A DNA stretch of 54,666 nt from VMSU01 sp031400755 (GCA_031400755.1 JANNQL010000007.1:1-54666), one strand, 5' to 3'; counted from the stretch's first letter, positions 1 to 9,080 are shown. Notes: generated from the sequence alone by a model not told the origin. Made by a program: numbers and translations.

Positions 1-57
1 AACCGGGTGGTCTACGACATCTCGTCCAAACCACCCAGCACCATTGAGTGGGAGTGA
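1..57 (+). CDS. guaA: GMP synthase, C-terminal end (partial)
   Basis: Only the last 18 codons and the TGA stop (55-57) are in the window. The translated tail reads NRVVYDISSKPPSTIEWE, which is the highly conserved C-terminus of GMP synthase (glutamine-hydrolysing); the family ends in an I-E-W-E motif in the dimerisation domain. The enzyme converts XMP, glutamine and ATP to GMP in the cytoplasm. The gene runs off the left edge, so nothing can be said of its start or promoter. The histidine kinase gene that follows starts 68 bases downstream on the same strand, so readthrough is possible. Confidence 0.85.
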   Translation, partial: NRVVYDISSKPPSTIEWE

Positions 58-125
58 GAAAAGGGCAGGAGACAGTGCCGTTACTAACGGGCAGACCCTC
101 TGCCCCATACAACAAGGGAAAAACC

Positions 126-1400
126 ATGCCAGAGACTACGACCAACAACCTTTTTGCAGACAGCACGGTAAAAAGTCTTGCCCAGGCCCATCACCTGCTC
201 AAAAATATTTCCCTGATCATCCAGATCCTCAATGAAAAAGATGCCAAGCTGAGCACCAGCCTCGACAAAATACTCAATCTTCTGCTGGGGTATCTGGGGG
301 TGGAGCAAGGCTCTATCATGGTCCATGAGGACCGGGAACTGACCGTTGTCGCCTCCTCTCGGCCTGAACTCATCGGCAAGAAACAGCCCCTGACAGATGG
401 CTCTGTCGCCGCCTGGGTGGCCCAGACCGGCAAAGCAATCTTCATCCCCGATATCTCCATAGACGAACGCTTTCACTCGCGTGGCGGGACTTACAAAAAG
501 AAGGCCGTCCTCTCCGCCCCGATTATCCAGGACGGCAAGCTCCTCGGCGTCATCAATGCCACTGACAAAGGCGGCGACATAGATCTGCTGAAAGAGGACA
601 TCGTTTACCTCCTGGACTTCAGCAGCCTGATCATCGCTATCCTGGTCCAGCGGAAGATGCAAAAGGAACTGCAACGACAACGCAATGCCCTCAAGAAAAA
701 AAACCAGGAGCTGCAACGCCAGGAAAAATTACGGGACGAACTCTACCGCATGCTGATCCATGACCTGAAAGCCCCCCTGGCCGAAGTGGTAGCAAACCTC
801 GACATCATGAGTTATGCCGTACCCGATGACAACCGCGAGTTTCTCGAATCTGCCCAGATTGGCTGTGACCGCACGGTGAGCATGGTCAGCAACCTCATCA
901 CCATCAACAAGATCGAAGATGGCAAGATCAAACCTTCCCTTGAAGAAACCAAAGTAGCGAGCCTACTGGAAGAGGCCCGTAGCGCCACCAAGGGCCTGGC
1001 CCGGATCAAAAGCGTCGAGATCGTCATGGACATTGAAGACGACCTGCCGACCGTCTATCTGGATCGGGCCTTGGTCCTCCGGGTCCTGCAGAACCTCTTG
1101 ACCAACGCCCTTAGCCACACCCAGGGCAACACCGATATCACCCTTGGTTGCCGCCGTTTGCCGGCAAAACCAAAGATTCAGTTCTTCATTCAAGACCAGG
1201 GCCCCGGTATCCCCAAAGACAAGCTTGAAATCATCTTTGAAAAATATTCAAGACTTTCCGATCAACAGGATGCGCTGGTAGGTACCGGCCTCGGCCTCTA
1301 CTTTTGCAGACTGGCGGTTGAACTGCACCGAGGCAAGATCGGGGTCAATAGCGAACCCGGCCAGGGCTCTCGATTTCACTTCAGCCTGCCGATCAACTAA
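126..1400 (+). CDS. GAF-domain sensor histidine kinase, soluble
   Basis: A 424-aa cytoplasmic sensor kinase. Order of parts: a GAF sensor domain (about residues 35-175), a charged coiled-coil linker (about 180-205), a HisKA dimerisation domain with the H-box RMLIHDLKAP (phospho-acceptor His212), then a HATPase domain with N-box NLLTNALSH (about 322), G1 box DQGPGIP (about 357) and G2 box GTGLGLY (about 386). No membrane segment is seen, so the signal is probably intracellular. A GTG at 48 would add 26 residues, but that reading overlaps the guaA end; ATG 126 has an AAGGGA site 6 bases upstream and is preferred. The receiver-TPR protein 87 bases downstream is the likely phosphotransfer partner. 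Confidence 0.85.
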   Translation: MPETTTNNLFADSTVKSLAQAHHLLKNISLIIQILNEKDAKLSTSLDKILNLLLGYLGVEQGSIMVHEDRELTVVASSRPELIGKKQPLTDGSVAAWVAQTGKAIFIPDISIDERFHSRGGTYKKKAVLSAPIIQDGKLLGVINATDKGGDIDLLKEDIVYLLDFSSLIIAILVQRKMQKELQRQRNALKKKNQELQRQEKLRDELYRMLIHDLKAPLAEVVANLDIMSYAVPDDNREFLESAQIGCDRTVSMVSNLITINKIEDGKIKPSLEETKVASLLEEARSATKGLARIKSVEIVMDIEDDLPTVYLDRALVLRVLQNLLTNALSHTQGNTDITLGCRRLPAKPKIQFFIQDQGPGIPKDKLEIIFEKYSRLSDQQDALVGTGLGLYFCRLAVELHRGKIGVNSEPGQGSRFHFSLPIN

Positions 1401-1487
1401 GTTATGAGTTTCAGGAGACAAGAGGCTTGATTAGCCAATACGCCCCAAACTCAGTAAGCCCTCCAAACTCAATACACTAATAAAACA

Positions 1488-2651
1488 ATGCCAAACCTTG
1501 ACCCCAAACAGATGTCCTTTTTGATTGTCGATGACATGGACAATATGCGCCGCTCCATCCGGGCCATGTTGAAACTCATCAATTTCGGGAGGCATCACTA
1601 TGAGGCCGTCAATGGCAGGGAAGCCTGGGCCTTCCTGAATTCCGAAAAAGCCTCTATTGATTTTGTCATCTCCGACTGGAACATGCCGAAGACCAATGGC
1701 ACCGAATTGTTAAACCTGATCCGCTCATCAAAAAAGTGGCGAGATCTGCCATTTCTGATGATCACCGCTGAGACCAACCAGAGCATCGTCGCCGAGGCGG
1801 CTGAAAATGAGGTTGACGCCTACATGGCAAAGCCCTTCGTCACCGCCACCCTGGAGCTGAAGATAAAGGAACTCCTTAACCAGGTCGCCCATCCAAGCCC
1901 CTTGGCCCAGCTGCTCAAAAAAGGCGAGGAATACAGCGAAAAGAACCAGATTGACCAAGCCATCGAATGCCTTACCCTAGCAGTCAAGAGCAACAGCCGA
2001 TCATCGAAACCCTTGCGCGAACTGGGCCGACTCTACCTGAAAAAAGATGCCATCGACCAGGCCCTGACCTGCTTTCAACAGGCCATTGAAATCAACCGTC
2101 TCGACCTCCCTTCCTACCAGTATATGGGCCAGATTGCCTTAAAAAAGGGGGATACCGACAAGGCCCTTGCCCATTTCACCAAGGCCCTGGATTTAAGCCC
2201 ACGCAACGCCGACCGGGCCTTCAAGGTGGCAGCTCTCCTCCTCGACCAAAAAAAGATTGCCGAGGCTGAAAAAATCTTAAAGATCATGCTGCGCAACAAT
2301 CATGACGACCTTGATCTTTCTGTCCAGGCGGCAGACATGTGCATGGAGCACGGCCTCTATGAGTTGGCCGCCAAGACCTATCGGATCGTGATCAACGCCG
2401 ATCCTGAGCGCCAATTCTTAGCCAAAAGACTGGGTCAGGCCCTCCAGAAAAATGGCCATCCCAAAGAGGCCATTGACGTCTATGAAAAATCAGCCACCAA
2501 ATTCCCCAACGACATCGAGTTGCTGCTCGCCCTGGCCCAGGCCTATCTCGACCTTGGCCTGACGATGCGGGCCGACCAATGGGCCAGCCGGGCCCGGCGC
2601 CTCGACCCCAAAAACGAAACAGCTAAAACCATCCTCCACAAATGCCTGTAA
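1488..2651 (+). CDS. Response regulator: CheY-like receiver plus TPR repeats
   Basis: A 387-aa protein. Residues 5-130 form a receiver domain: acidic pocket VDD (14-15), phosphorylation site Asp63 in VISDWNMPKTNG, and Lys115 in the YMAKPF motif. From about residue 150 to the end, helix pairs recur with the TPR consensus (for example ALTCFQQAIEINR and ALAHFTKALDLSP), about six or seven repeats. There is no DNA-binding or enzymatic output domain, so output is probably by protein-protein contact through the TPR superhelix. The gene lies between a histidine kinase and another TPR-like protein on the same strand, 21 bases before the latter, so the three probably act together. The partner is not visible in the sequence. 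Confidence 0.85.
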   Translation: MPNLDPKQMSFLIVDDMDNMRRSIRAMLKLINFGRHHYEAVNGREAWAFLNSEKASIDFVISDWNMPKTNGTELLNLIRSSKKWRDLPFLMITAETNQSIVAEAAENEVDAYMAKPFVTATLELKIKELLNQVAHPSPLAQLLKKGEEYSEKNQIDQAIECLTLAVKSNSRSSKPLRELGRLYLKKDAIDQALTCFQQAIEINRLDLPSYQYMGQIALKKGDTDKALAHFTKALDLSPRNADRAFKVAALLLDQKKIAEAEKILKIMLRNNHDDLDLSVQAADMCMEHGLYELAAKTYRIVINADPERQFLAKRLGQALQKNGHPKEAIDVYEKSATKFPNDIELLLALAQAYLDLGLTMRADQWASRARRLDPKNETAKTILHKCL

Positions 2652-2672
2652 CTTTGAACTGCGCTGGACGTC

Positions 2673-4757
2673 ATGGACACTGAGCCATCCATCCTACTCG
2701 CCATCAAACCGCAGCACTACCAAGGCCAGCTACTCCTTAAGGATAACTGGCCCCCTGTTATTGCCGAACTCCGCACCCTGCTCAAGGAGTGCGGTTTTGA
2801 GGAGGGCGACAGCAATGAGACCCTGTTGCTCTTCACCTTTAGCCATCCCCACTCTGCCATCACCGCTCTGTCTCATTTCATCAGCAAGACCCGCACTAGT
2901 CTGGACGAGCATAATAACAAACAGGCACTGCCCCTGCAAATTATCGTCCATCTGAGCCCAGCCGATGAAATCACTTGCCCTTACCGCAACCACGAAGCTG
3001 AATTATGGGAATTCTTAAGCCCTGAGTCCATCCATATCACCAGGACATTAAAGTCAGCATGGGACCTGCTGATGGCCCAGAACCCCCTGCCACCCTGCAC
3101 CTTCAGCCAAGAAGACAGTGGGCTCTTCAAGCTACAGCTGCAAGAACCCATCAAGACGGAACCGCTCATCTCCTGCCGTGATCTGCCGGTCCAGGGAACG
3201 GAAAGGCCCTGCTTCTACTGTGGGATGCAGAGCCATCCACCCGGCCAATGCCCCAGCAAATTTCTGACTATGGATCATAACGGCTTGGCCTCAGTCGGTT
3301 ATCTGTCCTTTGATCAGATCAATCTGCTCTACAAAAAAGTATTCACCAACCAGGAGGCCATGACCCAGCTACTGGCCGAAGGCATCACCCCCTCCCAGAT
3401 CCGTAAAAGCTCTGAGCTGATGGTCTTCGTAAGTTTTTTTGATATCAACTGGGTCTATCAACCCCGCTTTCTCCACAACGTCACCTATTCGAGGCACAGC
3501 AAATGGCAGTCCATCTTCAAGACAGAAATTCTGCCACCCGACAACAAGAATCTGCAAATGGGCCTGGACTGTCTGCGGGTCGGCAAATACAGCCAAGCCG
3601 AGGCCTTCCTGAAGCAGGAATTCCAAGCCATATCCACCAGACGTTTCTCCGCCGCCATCGGTCTGGCCTTCGTTGCCTTGGAGCAGCATGGGCTGGCCGA
3701 CATACGGACCCCCCTAGAACTGGCAAGGTCCATGGCCACTCAACCTAAAGAACAAATATACATCACCCTTCTCTTGTCGCGCTTCTACGACTTAATTGGC
3801 GAAACCTCGAAGGCCAGTGACATCGTCAAAAATCTCCTCACTGCCCAGAGTGACTGCCCTGAAGCCAGCTATCGCAAAATGCAGCTCGCAGTCAAAGGCA
3901 ATTCCATCGAAGAGGCCTGCCAACTTCTGCACACCCTGATGCTCGATCAACGCACCCTGTACATGGCGGCCCTGATGGACCCCGCCCTCCTGCCGATGCA
4001 GACCAAGGTCGAGGACCTGCTTTCGACCCAATACGGCGTCAAGGCCAGCAGTGCTCAAGACTCCCTGATCCAGGCCACCAATGCGATGAGCGATCTCATC
4101 CTCTGGCTCGACAGCAATGACCCACTGATGCAGGCCAATATGACCATCATGGCCAATCTCCAAAAACGCTCCGAGCGAAAAAGCTACTTTGACATGGTAG
4201 ATGTAGAGCACAAGGCAAAAGTGCAGCTCGCGGTCATCTGCCAGTTACGGGAGGACAAACTCAACGAAATCTATGACCAGATCAACCGGGACAAGGCCAC
4301 CTTAAATGAAAATTATCGTTTTTGGACAGGTTACAGGTATCAAATCTTTTTTAAAGACTTCGAGCGGCGGTTACAGCCTGTGGAGAAAACTCTGCAGGAG
4401 GTAAGCATTCTGGCAAAAAAAAATGATGGCGAGACCTATCAGAAATCCGTCAAGCTCCTTCGCGAAATTGAACAGACCCTGGCGGCACTCAAACAAATGC
4501 AGATAAAAATGAACTTGGTCAACATGTTATGTGACAGCATCGTAAGCTTCACGAAAAAACTGGCATTGACTGAAATTGGCGGGGCCGTACTGGCCAATGT
4601 CCTCATCTTCGGCCTGGGGCAACTCCCCGAAGGCAATGTCCTGGCAATCCTAGTCAACGACCCACTCTTTCAAAGAAAGGCCTTTATCATGACGACCTTC
4701 ATGATTGCGCCGCTCTTGGCCCTGTCCTGGACGATCACGGACCAACTCCAAAACTGA
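2673..4757 (+). CDS. TPR-like protein with CCHC zinc knuckle and C-terminal membrane segments
   Basis: A 694-aa protein of unrecognised family. The N-terminal 150 residues are globular. Residues 180-193 (CFYCGMQSHPPGQC) give a perfect C-X2-C-X4-H-X4-C zinc-knuckle spacing, a motif better known from retroviral and eukaryotic nucleic-acid-binding proteins. A helical, alanine- and leucine-rich middle (about 290-450) looks like degenerate TPRs, followed by a probable coiled coil (about 500-620) and two hydrophobic stretches near the C-terminus (about 625-650 and 665-685) that should anchor it in the inner membrane. It starts 21 bases after the receiver-TPR gene and is probably cotranscribed. The upstream ribosome site is weak. 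Function is unknown; a membrane-bound effector of the two-component pair is inference. Confidence 0.7.
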   Translation: MDTEPSILLAIKPQHYQGQLLLKDNWPPVIAELRTLLKECGFEEGDSNETLLLFTFSHPHSAITALSHFISKTRTSLDEHNNKQALPLQIIVHLSPADEITCPYRNHEAELWEFLSPESIHITRTLKSAWDLLMAQNPLPPCTFSQEDSGLFKLQLQEPIKTEPLISCRDLPVQGTERPCFYCGMQSHPPGQCPSKFLTMDHNGLASVGYLSFDQINLLYKKVFTNQEAMTQLLAEGITPSQIRKSSELMVFVSFFDINWVYQPRFLHNVTYSRHSKWQSIFKTEILPPDNKNLQMGLDCLRVGKYSQAEAFLKQEFQAISTRRFSAAIGLAFVALEQHGLADIRTPLELARSMATQPKEQIYITLLLSRFYDLIGETSKASDIVKNLLTAQSDCPEASYRKMQLAVKGNSIEEACQLLHTLMLDQRTLYMAALMDPALLPMQTKVEDLLSTQYGVKASSAQDSLIQATNAMSDLILWLDSNDPLMQANMTIMANLQKRSERKSYFDMVDVEHKAKVQLAVICQLREDKLNEIYDQINRDKATLNENYRFWTGYRYQIFFKDFERRLQPVEKTLQEVSILAKKNDGETYQKSVKLLREIEQTLAALKQMQIKMNLVNMLCDSIVSFTKKLALTEIGGAVLANVLIFGLGQLPEGNVLAILVNDPLFQRKAFIMTTFMIAPLLALSWTITDQLQN

Positions 4758-4771
4758 TGGCGTCGCAAAAA
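4755..4771 (+). repeat. Solo terminus of inverted-repeat element A
   Basis: The 17 bases TGATGGCGTCGCAAAAA, beginning with the stop codon of the gene at 2673-4757, equal one terminal repeat of the two full-length elements at 14965-15110 and 26840-26993. No matching interior or second terminus follows; instead an FmdE-like fragment on the other strand begins directly. It is best read as the breakpoint scar of a lost or rearranged element. Confidence 0.6.
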
Positions 4772-4945
4772 ATTAGATTGCCCTTGCCTGCCGTGCAACC
4801 GGTCACCATCTGGATGGCGTCGACGGCACATGAGTTATTTTCGACCATGGCCACCAGTTCTTCGTCACCGGCCCGTAACAAGGCCAACTCCCGCACCGCC
4901 AAACCAGCCGCCCGATGGCGAAGCAGATGCGGTGCCCTGCGATCG
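4758..4945 (-). pseudogene. FmdE-family gene remnant
   Basis: On the minus strand this stretch reads in one frame through HRAAGLAVRELALLRAG, DEELVAMVEN, CAVDAIQMVTGCT and GKGNLIF, a clear match in order and spacing to FmdE (formylmethanofuran dehydrogenase subunit E family), including the conserved CxVDAIQxxTGCTxGKGNLIF core. The upstream part, where the family has an HGHxCPG motif, survives only as a weak out-of-frame trace near 4922-4940, implying a frameshift. Downstream the reading runs straight into the element-A terminus at 4755-4771, so the C-terminal half is missing. No start codon with a ribosome site is seen. It lies just after the diguanylate cyclase on the same strand. Confidence 0.65.
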
Positions 4946-4957
4946 CTTACCTCCCTG

Positions 4958-6004
4958 TCATTCTGAAACCACCCGGTTACGACCCGCGTGCTTGGCCGCA
5001 TACAAACGCTTGTCCGCCGCAAAAATCACCTGATCGGCTGACAGATCTTTTGCATCGCCCAGTTGCGTGGCCGAGACCAATCCGATGGAGACGGTGATGG
5101 GGATGGTCTGGCCCTGATAGACAAAGCGCGCCTTTTCGACGTTCTTGCGCAGGCGTTCGGCAAACTTCAGTCCGAGTGCGATATTCCCCACCGTGAAGCC
5201 GTAAAACTCTTCACCGCCATAGCGGCCAATCTCGTCCTGCTTACGGGTGGTGGCGGTCATCACCTCGGCCAGATTGGCCAGGACATAATCGCCGGCCAGA
5301 TGACCATAGGTATCATTGACCACCTTAAAATGGTCCACGTCAATCATCATCAAGACAAAATCCTCGATATTGCTGCGCTGAAAATTGCCGATATTGACCT
5401 CCAGCATTCGATCCAGAATGGAGCGTTTGGGCAGGCGGGTCAATTCATCGATATAGCCTATTTTTTCGAAGAGGTCCTTCAGTTCCATCTCCTTGGAGAC
5501 GTCAGTCAAAAAGCCAATCGACAGGCAGATCCCGTCTTCATCAAAATGCTCAATAGTGGCCTGATCTTTCAACCAGACAAGCTTCTCATCGGTTACCTTG
5601 ACCTTATAGATAGCCTCAACCGTACCGCTCTTCTCGACCTCCCGCCGCAAGCCCTTCCATGAACCCCGCAATTCATCGCGGGTGGTGATCTTCTCTTCCA
5701 CCCGATGCTCCATGCCGGTGTAGCGATAGACCCGCCGGTCAACGATGGCCCCCCGGAGGACCTCGGCCAGACTCTGGCAGTCACAGCGAAGGAGATGACA
5801 AAAACCCTCGCCGGCAAACTCATACCAGATGATCCTGTCATCCTGCTTCCAGGCGCATAGGTAAGGGATAACCGGCGGATTAAGCCTAGAAAAACTTTTG
5901 AGGACGTCGAGCCTTTCCCGCACCCGGTTCAACAATTTTGCAGAATAGTTGCCGCCCAAAATCCGCCCGGTAGGGAGGTCCTCATCAATCTGAGTTTGTT
6001 GCAT
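4958..6004 (-). CDS. Diguanylate cyclase (PAS-like sensor plus GGDEF)
   Basis: A 348-aa protein expected to make cyclic di-GMP from two GTP. The N-terminal about 175 residues look like a PAS-type sensor; the stretch ending in the SIGFLTDVSKEMEL linker is typical of PAS-PAC. The GGDEF domain (about 185-345) has DELTRLPKR at its start, the metal-binding IDVDHFKVVND segment, and the active-site signature GGEEF at 263-267. An RxxD inhibitory site (RKQD, 254-257) lies exactly five residues before it, so product feedback inhibition is predicted. No membrane segment is visible. An RBS-like GAGGCG precedes ATG 6004. The FmdE remnant follows immediately after the stop. Confidence 0.88.
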   Translation of the reverse strand: MQQTQIDEDLPTGRILGGNYSAKLLNRVRERLDVLKSFSRLNPPVIPYLCAWKQDDRIIWYEFAGEGFCHLLRCDCQSLAEVLRGAIVDRRVYRYTGMEHRVEEKITTRDELRGSWKGLRREVEKSGTVEAIYKVKVTDEKLVWLKDQATIEHFDEDGICLSIGFLTDVSKEMELKDLFEKIGYIDELTRLPKRSILDRMLEVNIGNFQRSNIEDFVLMMIDVDHFKVVNDTYGHLAGDYVLANLAEVMTATTRKQDEIGRYGGEEFYGFTVGNIALGLKFAERLRKNVEKARFVYQGQTIPITVSIGLVSATQLGDAKDLSADQVIFAADKRLYAAKHAGRNRVVSE

Positions 6005-6028
6005 AGCGCGCCTCTTTATTCTTGATCA

Positions 6029-7603
6029 TTAGTTCTTTTCTCCCAGAACCATGAGATGGGCCACCGGCAAGGTCTTCAACAGCTGCAGGAGGTCATCATG
6101 ATAAATGCCGGTAAACAGGGGCAACTCTTTGCTCGAATCATTGACATGCCAGTTCAGGCGACCATTATCCTGGCTGTTGGCCGCCCCCATATAGACAACC
6201 AGGTTGTCGCTTGCCGTTATCATCGATCCGATCTGTAAAACAGCCTGCAGGATGTCCTGGCGGTTGGCATGATCGGCAGTCAGCATCATAGTCTTGGTCA
6301 TCTGACACTTGGCCTCCACCGCCTTGCGGACCAATTCGGCATCCTGGCCTGCAACCAAGGCGGCACCGGCCAGATCATGGGCAATGCCAATGGCCAGAAC
6401 ATAGGTGCTGCTGCCAGGGGCGGCACAGACCGCAAAGTCATCGCCCCCCCTGGTAATCACCGGGCTCTGTTGACTCTTGGACAGACTCTTGATGGCCAGA
6501 TCGAGATAGGCCTGAATCTCACTGGCCGTCACCGCGCCGTCCTTGTTCAAATCACCATCGCCTGCCATGGCGTTGGCAAAGGTATAGGCCAGCAAGCCAT
6601 GACCAAGAGCACCGTCCTTATAAGGCGGGCCCTGACCGCTGGCCAGCACCTCCATGACCCCCTGCGGCATTGTCGTCTTCGGCGTGACCAAGGCAATCTT
6701 GGCCGGGTCGCTCTCCTGGCCCGCCGTGGCCTTCTCGGCCACTACTGGGACGGGTGTTGGCCCAGAGGTTGCACCGCTATCAGCAGTTTTCGGGGCCTCT
6801 TCCGTTGTCTTTGAACCAGCCTCGGTCAAGATAGGGACCGTGTCCGGCAAGGCCTTGGCTGGTGTTGCAGTTTGGTCCGGCCCGGCAGCCGGGACCTCAG
6901 CCAAGGGCAGGATGATCTCCTGATTGGCCACGACCACGGCCCCATTATTATCAGATACGGTAAGTATGACCTTGTACTGACCATCCTTGCCAAATTCATG
7001 GGTGGGCGAGGTGGCGCTGGCGGTATCGCCATCGCCAAAGTCCCACTCGTAAAAATAGGGCTCACTGCCCCCGGTAATCGTCGCCGTAAAACGGATGGCC
7101 AAGGGTTTACCCCCGGACGGGGCCCCGGTAAAAACCGCTGTCAAGCCCTTGCCAGGGGTTGCTGCTACCTCCCGGACACAGAGGACGTAATAGGGGTTGT
7201 CCTTGCTGTAAGGGTAGGTATTCCCATAAAAAAAATTTACATATTTCGCTGAATCAGGGCTGTTCGCACTATCGGTGGCTGACCAGTAGTATGAGGCCTT
7301 GACCGCAAACAGCGGATCAATGGTCGGTGAATGGGCGGTATCAATCAACCCTTCCAGTTGATAGGCCTTGGGCAGAGTCCAATCCTCATGCCCGGCCAGG
7401 ACAAGGGCCTCGCAATAGGTTACCGCCTCCTGCCAGGAACGCTCCACGCCATCATCAGCCTTCTGCCACATGATGGCATGTTCGGGATCGGAGATAGTGC
7501 CGTCCTGGTTATCGACATAGCCCCCCCCAGCCTGAGCCACGGTGGTAAAAGCCAGCCCCATGACAAGCAGCATTAATTGAGTCATCCGCACCAACCGAGG
7601 CAT
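6029..7603 (-). CDS. Exported DUF1566-PKD protein with permuted caspase-like region
   Basis: A 524-aa secreted protein. The start at 7603 is chosen because GGAAGGGAGGG lies 5 bases upstream and it opens a good signal peptide ending ...TTVAQA; a longer reading from 7651 lacks this. Parts in order: a DUF1566/Lcl-type domain (about 25-120, with DGTISD, W-Q-A and YYWSAT), a PKD beta-sandwich (about 145-230, WDFGDGDTAS), a Pro/Thr/Ala-rich linker (about 235-310), then the C-terminal half of a caspase-like fold (LGHGLLAYTF, and DLNKDGAVTASEI, a calcium-loop-like segment) followed by what is normally its N-terminal half (YVLAIGI, DAELVRKAVE, NLVVYMGAA). The catalytic His position (SGHG in the family) reads MGAA, and the protein ends where the catalytic DAC should be, so peptidase activity is unlikely. 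Confidence 0.7.
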   Translation of the reverse strand: MPRLVRMTQLMLLVMGLAFTTVAQAGGGYVDNQDGTISDPEHAIMWQKADDGVERSWQEAVTYCEALVLAGHEDWTLPKAYQLEGLIDTAHSPTIDPLFAVKASYYWSATDSANSPDSAKYVNFFYGNTYPYSKDNPYYVLCVREVAATPGKGLTAVFTGAPSGGKPLAIRFTATITGGSEPYFYEWDFGDGDTASATSPTHEFGKDGQYKVILTVSDNNGAVVVANQEIILPLAEVPAAGPDQTATPAKALPDTVPILTEAGSKTTEEAPKTADSGATSGPTPVPVVAEKATAGQESDPAKIALVTPKTTMPQGVMEVLASGQGPPYKDGALGHGLLAYTFANAMAGDGDLNKDGAVTASEIQAYLDLAIKSLSKSQQSPVITRGGDDFAVCAAPGSSTYVLAIGIAHDLAGAALVAGQDAELVRKAVEAKCQMTKTMMLTADHANRQDILQAVLQIGSMITASDNLVVYMGAANSQDNGRLNWHVNDSSKELPLFTGIYHDDLLQLLKTLPVAHLMVLGEKN

Positions 7604-7913
7604 ATCGCCCTCCCTTCCTGGAAAATTTCCCTTGATTATTATTTTAGGCACATCCGCAAACTATCAACAAGACCGGTCGCCTTTATCTTTATCCCCGGCA
7701 AAGCTTTGATACCATCATCACAATTATAAGCTGATATTATAAAATCGTGACGGTGTCAACAGACGATTCATGACGATGCAGGCGGGGGCTAGCCGCTTAT
7801 GCGACCAGACCACTGACAAGCTTGACAAGGTTCTATTATCTCCGAGGATTGCCAGCCTTTGGCATAAGCGCCTTATGGCGTGTCGGCAAACCATCCGCAC
7901 GACTATTTTTCGG

Positions 7914-7943
7914 TTGACATGGGTTTCAAAAAACAGGTAAAGA
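7914..7943 (+). promoter_or_regulatory. Possible sigma70-type promoter for corA-like gene
   Basis: TTGACA at 7914-7919 is a perfect -35 box; TAAAGA at 7938-7943, 18 bases on, is a moderate -10. It lies about 180 bases before the CorA start. The surrounding 520-base gap (7604-8123) shows no convincing gene on either strand. Confidence 0.35.
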
Positions 7944-8123
7944 GGTTTATACAGGTTTGAATTGTGTCCGGGGCGGATGCGTGCCCTTTTTCTGGTCACC
8001 TGTTCCCGTTTCACCCCCTCTCCAACTCATCAAAATGATTACTATGTTTCCGGAGTTGCCCCTGGAAGGCCACAAATAATACAGGCCGAACAAGACTCCA
8101 CCCCGGACAGGAGGCATACGGCC

Positions 8124-9080
8124 ATGCTTACCGTTTACAAACGCTACAACCATCAACTGCAGATCGTCCCTGACAATGAGCCAACCCCGCGCTCCTGGAT
8201 CCGCATGGTCAACCCTACCCCAGAGGAAATCCATACGGTTTCACTGGCAACTGGGGTGCCGGAGGACTTCCTGCGGGCGGCCCTGGACGAGGAAGAACGT
8301 TCCCGTATCGAAATCGAAGATAACTGCCTGCTGGTGCTCACTAATTTCCCAATGCTGCGCGGACCGGACCTCTACGACACCCTGCCGCTGGGCATCATCC
8401 TGACCCCGGACCAAGTCATTACCGTCTCGCTTGAGGAGACTGAAATCCTGCCAGGCAACGTGCTCGGCCCTGGCGCCCCGGCCTATTACAACACCGGCAA
8501 ACGCACCCGCTTCCTCTTCCAGATCCTCTACAAGACCGCCAAGGTCTATCTGCGCTACATCCATCAGATCAACCGCCAGACCGATGAAATTGAGCGCCAC
8601 CTGCGTAAATCGATGAACAATGCCGAGGTATTCCAACTTTTAGACATGGAAAAAGGCCTCACCTATTTTACCGTGGCCTTACGCGCCAACGGCCTGGTGC
8701 TGGAACGTCTGCTGCGCTTAAGAAAGAACAGCGCCCTGCAGCACTTGCTTCCCCAATACGAAGAGGATGAAGACATCCTTGAAGATGCCATCATCGAAAA
8801 CCGTCAGGCCTTGGAGATGGTGCAAATGTACTCAGACATCCTGAGCGGCATGATGGATGCCTTCACCTCGGTCATTTCCAACAATCTGAATCAAGTGATG
8901 AAGCTGCTCGCCTCCATCACCATCCTCATCGCCATTCCGACCATGATCTCCAGCTTCTGGGGCATGAACGTCGGGGTGCCCCTGCTCGATAAGCAGCTCG
9001 GCTTCTGGCTCGTCCTCTTCCTGTCAACCTCGCTTACCGGCATCGCGGGTTTCGTTCTCTGGAAAAAACGCATGTTCTAG
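8124..9080 (+). CDS. CorA-family divalent metal ion transporter
   Basis: A 318-aa inner-membrane channel of the CorA family (magnesium, cobalt or related ions). The long N-terminal cytoplasmic part is mixed alpha-beta then helical (IHQINRQTDEIERHLRKSM in the long stalk helix). The C-terminus has two membrane segments, the first ending in the family's GMN signature (WGMNVG, about residue 290). The canonical motif is YGMN; here it is WGMN, as in several CorA branches. ATG 8124 is preferred over an in-frame start at 7962 because AGGAGG stands about 9 bases upstream and homology begins at MLTVYKR. The gene appears monocistronic; the next gene is convergent. Confidence 0.88.
   Translation: MLTVYKRYNHQLQIVPDNEPTPRSWIRMVNPTPEEIHTVSLATGVPEDFLRAALDEEERSRIEIEDNCLLVLTNFPMLRGPDLYDTLPLGIILTPDQVITVSLEETEILPGNVLGPGAPAYYNTGKRTRFLFQILYKTAKVYLRYIHQINRQTDEIERHLRKSMNNAEVFQLLDMEKGLTYFTVALRANGLVLERLLRLRKNSALQHLLPQYEEDEDILEDAIIENRQALEMVQMYSDILSGMMDAFTSVISNNLNQVMKLLASITILIAIPTMISSFWGMNVGVPLLDKQLGFWLVLFLSTSLTGIAGFVLWKKRMF

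Noticed and set aside
4758..5022. Minus-strand open frame of 95 aa as a real gene
   Set aside because: Only its C-terminal two thirds resemble FmdE; the N-terminal part overlaps the diguanylate cyclase end and lacks the HGHxCPG motif and a ribosome site, so it is kept as a pseudogene.
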